Shown in pieces: positions 58,895 to 64,000 of a stretch of 64,000 nucleotides of DNA (its first letter is position 1; every line of letters starts with the position of its first letter). The translations under genes and the position numbers were made by a program. This stretch comes from Bosea sp. ANAM02 (GTDB lineage: Bacteria; Pseudomonadota; Alphaproteobacteria; Rhizobiales; Beijerinckiaceae). The stretch lies in NCBI RefSeq assembly GCF_011764485.1, contig NZ_AP022848.1, positions 524,001 to 588,000 on the forward strand, written 5' to 3'. The notes beneath the pieces are model-generated. The model was not told the DNA's origin. It ran no database searches and saw only the letters and a list, made by a program, of their open reading frames with translations.

Positions 58895-60484
58895 TCAGAC
58901 CCCCCTGGAATCGCCGTCGGAACGCGGGTCATGCACGGCTTCGACCTGACCCTTGGCGTGTTTCACCAGCATGCCGGCATGGCCGAAACCCTCGGAATAG
59001 GCCAGACCGCTTTCTTCCACCGGGTGGCCGGCGGCATCGAGCCGCTCCAGCAGCGAGGGATCGAAGCGGCTCTCGAATTTGAGGCTGGTCGAGCCCGCGC
59101 CCCAGGTCTTGCCGAAGAGCCAGCGCGGCGCGTCGACCGCCGTCGCGAGATTCTGGCCGGCGCGGTAGCGCGACAGAATCTGCGCCTGGAACTGCGGCTG
59201 GCCGTCGCCGCCCATCGAGCCATAGGGCATGACGCGCCCGTCGTCGAAACTGGCTAGAGCCGGGTTCAGCGTGTGGAAGGGCTTGCGGCCGGGCCGCAGC
59301 GGGTTGGCGGCGTTCCCGTCGAGCGAGAAGGAGACGCCGCGGTTCTGCCAGTGGATGCCGGTGGCGGGCAGCACGCAGCCGGAGCCGTATTCCCAGTAGA
59401 TCGACTGGATATAGGACACGGCAAGACCCTTGCCGTCGATCGCGCCCATCCAGACCGTGTCGCCGTCGGCATGGCGCAGCGGCAGCTTCGCCGCCCGCTG
59501 CATGTCCACGGCCGTCGCCTCGCGCATCAGAGCGGTATCGGTCAGGAAATCCGCAGGCGGGTGGTCGAGCTCGGCCGGGTCGGTGACATAGCGGTCGCGG
59601 ATGGCGAAGGCGCGTTTCGTCGCCTCGATCAGCCCGTGATGATGCTCGAACGAATCGAGCCTCGCCTCGCCCAGCCGTTCGAAGATGCCGAGGATCATGA
59701 GCGAGGCCAGTCCCTGCGTCGGCGGCGGCAGGTTGGCGACGCTGAGGCCGGGGAGCTTCAGCGTCAGCGGCACCACGGATCGTGCGCGATAGCCGGCGAG
59801 ATCGGTGCGGGTGACCGGGGCGCCGATGCGTTCGAGGTCGGAGGCGATCTCGCGGCCGATATCGCCGCGGTAGAAGTCGTCGAGCCCGGCATGACCGAGC
59901 TGCTCCAGGGTTGCACCAAGCGCCTCGGGTCGGCGGCGGGCACCGGGCTTGGGCGGGGCGCCGTCGATCCAGAAGGCCGGGAGGAAGCCCGGCGCGGCCT
60001 TCAGCGCCTCCAGCTCGTTGGGCTTGTTGCCGAGCTCGGATCCCGAGATCGGGTAGCCCTCGCGGCAATGCCGGAGGGCATCGGCCAGCAGTTCGTCGAG
60101 CGGCATGCGGCCGCCGAGGGAGCGGGCGAGGTCCAGCGCGAGTCGCCAGCCGCCGACGGCGCCGGCGACGGTCAGGGCTGCTTCCGGTCCGCGCGCGGGA
60201 AGGGCGTCATACCCCTTGCCGCGATAGCGCTCGATCGTCGCGAGCGAGCCCGCCGGGCCGCAGGCTTCGATGCCGTGCAGGCGTCCGCCCGGTTCATGGA
60301 CGAGCCAGAAACCGTCCCCGCCGAGCCCGTTCATGTGCGGATAGACAACCGCGATCGTCGCGGCCATCGCGACCATGGCCTCGATGGCGTTGCCGCCTTC
60401 GGCCAGAACGGCACGGCCCGCTTCCGAGGCGAGGTGATGGGGGGCAGCCACGGCGGCGGAGGTGAAGACAGGCGTATCCAGCAT
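58895..60484 (-). CDS. ggt: gamma-glutamyltransferase family protein
   Basis: A 529-aa N-terminal-nucleophile hydrolase of the gamma-glutamyltransferase family. AGRAVLAEGGNAIEAMVAMAAT opens the alpha part, and the autocleavage threonine is in HADGDTVWMG. No signal peptide is visible, so it is probably cytoplasmic. It could cleave gamma-glutamyl amides or be a cephalosporin acylase-like hydrolase. It is the first gene of the operon with amidase and nitrile hydratase, an unusual partnership. Confidence 0.92.
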   Translation of the reverse strand: MLDTPVFTSAAVAAPHHLASEAGRAVLAEGGNAIEAMVAMAATIAVVYPHMNGLGGDGFWLVHEPGGRLHGIEACGPAGSLATIERYRGKGYDALPARGPEAALTVAGAVGGWRLALDLARSLGGRMPLDELLADALRHCREGYPISGSELGNKPNELEALKAAPGFLPAFWIDGAPPKPGARRRPEALGATLEQLGHAGLDDFYRGDIGREIASDLERIGAPVTRTDLAGYRARSVVPLTLKLPGLSVANLPPPTQGLASLMILGIFERLGEARLDSFEHHHGLIEATKRAFAIRDRYVTDPAELDHPPADFLTDTALMREATAVDMQRAAKLPLRHADGDTVWMGAIDGKGLAVSYIQSIYWEYGSGCVLPATGIHWQNRGVSFSLDGNAANPLRPGRKPFHTLNPALASFDDGRVMPYGSMGGDGQPQFQAQILSRYRAGQNLATAVDAPRWLFGKTWGAGSTSLKFESRFDPSLLERLDAAGHPVEESGLAYSEGFGHAGMLVKHAKGQVEAVHDPRSDGDSRGV

Positions 60485-60692
60485 CGGGACTTTTCAAGCG
60501 CGGAGATCGTGCCCATCTGCACGAAGGGTGCGAATTTGTTGCATGGGGCGGCAAGCTCCGCTAGGTGCGTGGGGCGCATGGCCGCGTGAGGCGGCAGGCG
60601 CGATCGCATCGGATCAATCCGATGCGATGATATCGTGATGGATCATCGTGGCCGCGTCCGTTCGGATGCGCGATGATCTCGGGAAGGACAGC

Positions 60693-60932
60693 ATGGCCGG
60701 ACGGCATACCAACTGGCGCAACCTGATCATGGTCTCCTCGTTCGGGATCCTGATCGCCGTCGAACTCTTCGGCGTGGCGCTGGCGGCCGGCTGGGCCCTG
60801 GCCGGCCTGTTCGAACTCGGCACCATCTTCGAGTACGTGATGATGGCGATCTTCTCGGTCTTCGCCGGCTACGGCCTCGTCAACCTGATGCGCCGCATGC
60901 TCAAGATCGAGCACCTGACCGAGGTCGATTGA
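60693..60932 (+). CDS. 79-aa small membrane protein
   Basis: MAGRHTNWRNLIMVSSFGIL starts a protein with two hydrophobic helices (about 10-35 and 42-63) and a charged C-terminus (MLKIEHLTEVD). AAGGA lies five bases before the ATG at 60693, better than a GTG 15 codons upstream. Function unknown; it is divergent from ggt. Confidence 0.7.
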   Translation: MAGRHTNWRNLIMVSSFGILIAVELFGVALAAGWALAGLFELGTIFEYVMMAIFSVFAGYGLVNLMRRMLKIEHLTEVD

Positions 60933-60939
60933 TCAAGCC

Positions 60940-61043
60940 TCATGGTCGGGCTTGACCCGAACATCTCCTGCCGAAAGAGGCCCCCGCGCCTCGCTTTCAA
61001 GAGCTTCTCGGGTCTACGCTGCGCTCCGCCCGGGAGTGACGAC
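60940..61043. repeat. ATGGTCGGGC palindromic repeat
   Basis: GGTCGGGCTTGACCCGAACA opens the element and CTCCGCCCGGGAGTGACG closes it, with an internal CTTCTCGGGTCTACGCTGCG arm. It lies between the converging small membrane protein gene and DUF1850 gene, and belongs to the 38405 and 49421 family. Confidence 0.7.
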
Positions 61044-61044
61044 G

Positions 61045-61413
61045 CTACTTATCGCAAATCTTCAGCCTGACCGGGTCGGCATCCGCGGGGAGATAATCTC
61101 CCATTTGGCGGCAGCCCGATCCCGTGCAGATACGCCAGTCGGCGGTCGCGCCCGAGCGGCGCATCACCACTTCCTGCAGCGGGGGAAGCGCCGGGTGCCA
61201 GCGCCAGAAGCCGTCGACGAGCTTCGCGCCGTCCGGCGGGTCCATGCCGGCGCCCGAGCCCTCGATCCGCGCCTCGACGATTTCGAGCCCGGCGGGCGTT
61301 TCCCGCCAGACCTCTTCCCACAGCGTCTTCTGCACCGAATGGCGCCAGCCCAGCGTGATCTCGCCCTGGCCGAGCGCCACCACGAGCGCGCCGGCCGCCA
61401 GGCACAGGCTCAT
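61045..61413 (-). CDS. DUF1850 family protein
   Basis: A 122-aa protein with an N-terminal hydrophobic segment and the DUF1850 pattern ITLGWRHSVQKTLWEEVWRE and DGFWRWHPALPPLQEVVMRR. Such proteins are regularly encoded directly after TAXI-type fused TRAP permeases; their role in transport is unknown. The ATG overlaps the permease stop (ATGA). Confidence 0.9.
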   Translation of the reverse strand: MSLCLAAGALVVALGQGEITLGWRHSVQKTLWEEVWRETPAGLEIVEARIEGSGAGMDPPDGAKLVDGFWRWHPALPPLQEVVMRRSGATADWRICTGSGCRQMGDYLPADADPVRLKICDK

Positions 61414-63710
61414 GCCGGCGCCGCGGCGCCGCGCGCGCGCCACAGATGCTGGCCGATGACCAGTGCCGCCAGGGCAAAGCCGATCTCGTCGGTGGCGGGC
61501 AGGGCCATGACGAGCGAGCCCGCGGCTGCCGCTGCCAGCACGCGCTCCCAGACGGCCATGTCGCGCTTCATGAAGCCGATCGTGGCCGTACCCCAGAGGA
61601 AGATCGCCAGCAGCGCCTTGGCGATGATGTAGGCGGCCGCGCTGGTATAGGCGAAGCCGCTCAGCCCCTGGACCGGCTGCAGCATCAGGGCGGGGTCGTA
61701 GATCGCCATGAAGGGGATCACGAAACCGGCCATCGCGATCTTCAAGGCCTGGAAGCCGATCTTGAAGCCGGATTCCTTGGCGATCGGCGCCGCCGCGAAG
61801 GCGGCCAGAGCCACCGGCGGCGTCAGGTCCGCCATGATGCCGAAATAGAAGACGAACATGTGGCTGACGATCAGCGGCACCCCGAGCTTCAGCAGGATCG
61901 GCGCCGCCAGCGAGGAGGTGATGATGTAGTTCGGGATGGTCGGGATGCCCATGCCGAGGATCAGGCTGACGATCATCGTCAGGATCAGCGCGAGGAACAG
62001 CGAATCCCGTCCGACGGCGACCACGGCATTGCCGAAGATCGTGCCGACGCCGGTGAGCGTCATCGTGCCGATGACGATGCCGACCACGGCGCAGGCGACG
62101 CCGACCGGGATCGCCTGGCGCGCGCCGTCCGCGAGGGCTTCCCGGCAGGCTGCGACGGTCTCGGCGCCGCCCTTGCTGAACAGGTTCACGAGGATCAGCG
62201 CCGCCACCATCGCGACGATGACGAGGATGCCGTACCAGAAGAACAGCCCGCAGAGCAGGCCGAGCCCGACCCAGAACAGCACGCGCACCGCGATCGGGCC
62301 GATGCCGAGCGCGAAGGACCCACCGAGGATCAGGACCACGGTGAGCGCGAGGCCGACCGAGCCCGAGAAGAGCGGTGTGTAGCCCGCGAAGAGCAGGTAG
62401 ACCAGCACCGCCAGCGGCAGGATCAGGAACCATTTCTCGGAAAGCGCCTTGCCGGCGCTCGGCAGGGCCGAGCGCGGCATGCCGACGAGCCCGCGCTTGC
62501 CGGCCTCGAGATGCACGGCCAGGAAGGCGGCGGTGTAGTAGAGCACGGCCGGCACGATCGCCGCCTGGACGACGGCGGCATAGGGCACGTCGATAGTCTC
62601 GGCCATGATGAAGGCAACGGCGCCCATCACCGGCGGCATGATCTGGCCGCCCATCGAGGCGGTCGCCTCGACGCCGCCGGCGAAGGCTGCGCGATAGCCG
62701 AAGCGCTTCATCAGCGGAATCGTGAACTGGCCGGTCGAGACGACATTGGCGACGCCGGAGCCCGAGATCGTGCCCATCAGCGCCGAGGAGAAGACCGCGA
62801 CCTTGGCCGGGCCGCCGCGGGCGCTGCCGAACAGGCCCATCGCGACATCGGTGAAGAGCTGGATCATGCCGGCCCGCTCCAGGAAGGAGCCGAACAGGAT
62901 GAACAGGAAGATGAACGTGGCCGAGACGCCGGTCGGCGTCGCATAGATGCCCTCGGTGCCGAAGGACATGTGCTCGATCACCTGCTCCAGCGAATAGCCG
63001 CGATGGTTCATCGGCGAGGGCAGGTAGTTGCCGAAGAGGCAATAGGCCAGGAACAGGCCGGCGACGATCGGCAGTGCCGGGCCCATGAAGCGCCAGCAGA
63101 TCAGGAAGAGGATGGCGATCGCCGCGATGCCGACGACGAGATCGGCCTGCGTGACCTCGCCGGCGCGCGCGACCAGGTCCTCGTAGAAGAACCAGTGGTA
63201 AAGGCCGATGGCGAAGCCGGCGATGGCGAGCGTCCAGGCGAGGGCCGCACTGGCGCGCGATTGGCTCTTGTGCTGGGCCAGGAGCCCGCCCGCGACGAGG
63301 CAGAGCAGGCCGACATGGAGGGTGCGCAGGATCTGGTTGGGCACCGAGCCGCCGAACCGCGCCAGCAGTTCGACGACGACCGCCATCGGGATCCAGGCGA
63401 GCAGCATCTCCGCCCAGGGCTTGCCGCGCGCGGCCTGGACGACGATCGCGACCAGCCAGAGCGCGATCGTGGCGCGCAGCAGGTCGATGATGTCGATGCC
63501 GGCGAAACGGTGATCGAGCGGAATGTTGAAGGCGGTGGCGATCTGGAAGAGCGAGAAGGCCACCGCGATCCAGAACAGCAGGCGCCCGGGCCAGCCGGGG
63601 CCGAAGCCGGGCGGCAGCCCATGCTCGGGATCGACGATCGGCTGCTGCGTCTCGACGGGCACGCCGCCGGTATCCGGCACGGCCAGGGGCTTATGCTTGT
63701 CTTCGCTCAT
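61410..63710 (-). CDS. TRAP transporter fused permease (TAXI type)
   Basis: A 766-aa inner-membrane protein with about 18 hydrophobic segments, in which the DctQ-like and DctM-like parts are fused. Signatures include NHRGYSLEQVIEHMSFGTEGIY, GTISGSGVANVVSTGQFTIP and GGVEATASMGGQIMPPVMGA. It works with a TAXI family binding protein to import organic acids; characterised members take glutamate or 2-oxoglutarate. The ATG at 63710 is preferred over one eight codons upstream. Confidence 0.94.
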   Translation of the reverse strand: MSEDKHKPLAVPDTGGVPVETQQPIVDPEHGLPPGFGPGWPGRLLFWIAVAFSLFQIATAFNIPLDHRFAGIDIIDLLRATIALWLVAIVVQAARGKPWAEMLLAWIPMAVVVELLARFGGSVPNQILRTLHVGLLCLVAGGLLAQHKSQSRASAALAWTLAIAGFAIGLYHWFFYEDLVARAGEVTQADLVVGIAAIAILFLICWRFMGPALPIVAGLFLAYCLFGNYLPSPMNHRGYSLEQVIEHMSFGTEGIYATPTGVSATFIFLFILFGSFLERAGMIQLFTDVAMGLFGSARGGPAKVAVFSSALMGTISGSGVANVVSTGQFTIPLMKRFGYRAAFAGGVEATASMGGQIMPPVMGAVAFIMAETIDVPYAAVVQAAIVPAVLYYTAAFLAVHLEAGKRGLVGMPRSALPSAGKALSEKWFLILPLAVLVYLLFAGYTPLFSGSVGLALTVVLILGGSFALGIGPIAVRVLFWVGLGLLCGLFFWYGILVIVAMVAALILVNLFSKGGAETVAACREALADGARQAIPVGVACAVVGIVIGTMTLTGVGTIFGNAVVAVGRDSLFLALILTMIVSLILGMGIPTIPNYIITSSLAAPILLKLGVPLIVSHMFVFYFGIMADLTPPVALAAFAAAPIAKESGFKIGFQALKIAMAGFVIPFMAIYDPALMLQPVQGLSGFAYTSAAAYIIAKALLAIFLWGTATIGFMKRDMAVWERVLAAAAAGSLVMALPATDEIGFALAALVIGQHLWRARGAAAPA

Positions 63711-63732
63711 GCGCTGGGTCCACCCGCCAGAC

Positions 63733-63759
63733 AAAAAGGCGAGGCCCCGAGGCCTCGCC
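63733..63759 (-). terminator. attenuator/terminator after the TAXI binding protein gene
   Basis: On the minus strand GGCGAGGCC pairs with GGCCTCGCC around a four-base loop and is followed by five T. It lies between the binding-protein stop and the permease start, so it probably reduces permease expression relative to the binding protein. Confidence 0.7.
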
Positions 63760-63783
63760 CGCGATCACGGCTCTCCGGACGGT

Positions 63784-64000
63784 TCAGGAACCGACCTTGA
63801 GGCCCTTTTCCTTGAAGTACTTGGCGGCGCCGGGATGCAGCGGGATGGGCATGCCTTCCAGCGCGCTTTCCAGCTTGATCGCCTTGCCGGCGGCATGGGC
63901 GGCGGCGAGATCGCCGAGATTCTCGTACATCGCCTTGGTCATCTTATAGACGAGGTCTTCCTTCACGCCCTCGTGGGTGACGAGGTAGTTCACCACGGCG
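63784..64000 (-). CDS. TAXI family TRAP transporter substrate-binding protein, C-terminal part
   Basis: Only the last 71 residues are inside the window; the gene continues to the right. NYLVTHEGVKEDLVYKMTKA and IPLHPGAAKYFKEKG are typical C-terminal blocks of TAXI binding proteins. It is the periplasmic partner of the fused permease and is separated from it by a terminator-like hairpin. Confidence 0.9.
   Translation of the reverse strand, partial: AVVNYLVTHEGVKEDLVYKMTKAMYENLGDLAAAHAAGKAIKLESALEGMPIPLHPGAAKYFKEKGLKVGS

Noticed and set aside
61446..63800. 784-codon open frame on the plus strand
   Set aside because: It is antisense to the fused TRAP permease. Its composition is charged and repetitive, as expected from the complement of membrane-helix codons.

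Overview
The window is GC-rich DNA, densely packed with genes. It looks like the chromosome of an alphaproteobacterium of the Hyphomicrobiales, possibly Bosea or a relative. The support is homospermidine synthase, HWE-type histidine kinases, EcfG-like stress promoters, a PhnA-like/DUF6894 stress neighbourhood, Liv and TRAP transporters, and many alphaproteobacterial palindromic repeats. The genus is an inference from gene content; no rRNA is present.

Layout. 1-4.6 kb: 3' end of homospermidine synthase, two large palindromes, then an MFS carrier, a LON-domain protein, a thioredoxin-TPR protein and a YbaK-type deacylase. 4.87-6.3 kb: tRNA-Gly followed by a scar of gene remnants (helicase and peptide-permease fragments), closed by a degenerate copy of the tRNA 3' half and its terminator. 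6.3-9.1 kb: a DUF4130-UdgX uracil-DNA glycosylase overlapping a radical SAM DNA-repair protein. 9.2-15.4 kb: a light-sensing block, with heme oxygenase and bacteriophytochrome facing a three-gene kinase/response-regulator operon. 15.5-19.3 kb: a stress-type block (DUF6894, Crp/Fnr, small membrane proteins, ClpP-like protein) with two EcfG-like promoters.

19.5-31.7 kb is the most coherent undescribed system. Two same-strand operons hold 13 genes: SDR, SDR, DHDPS-like aldolase, OYE-type reductase and TetR; then FAD dehydrogenase, TRAP transporter P/Q/M, cupin, NIPSNAP, alpha/beta hydrolase and aspartate dehydrogenase. Each operon begins at a nearly identical palindromic operator, so the TetR probably controls an import-and-degrade pathway for an unknown organic acid.

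31.8-38.4 kb: cupin, pyrE, a MarR/hydrolase pair sharing a compound palindrome, hemH, and a 5'-nucleotidase-ung pair. 38.5-47.5 kb: a Liv-type ABC importer framed by two acyl-CoA ligase genes. 47.8-53.1 kb: VOC protein, Crp/Fnr regulator and a giant indolepyruvate ferredoxin oxidoreductase-family protein. With the ligases this suggests aryl- or branched-chain acid metabolism.

53.4-60.5 kb: a DUF1007/NicO nickel-cobalt transporter pair converges on a cobalt-type nitrile hydratase operon that also carries an amidase and a gamma-glutamyltransferase. Between them sits one AT-rich foreign gene, a winged-helix protein with PD-(D/E)xK nuclease motifs. The window ends in a TAXI-type TRAP system (DUF1850, fused permease, partial binding protein).

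At least ten palindromic repeat elements lie between genes. One forms codons 8-42 of the NicO transporter gene and another encodes the C-terminal tail of UdgX. No CRISPR array, insertion sequence, prophage or rRNA was seen.
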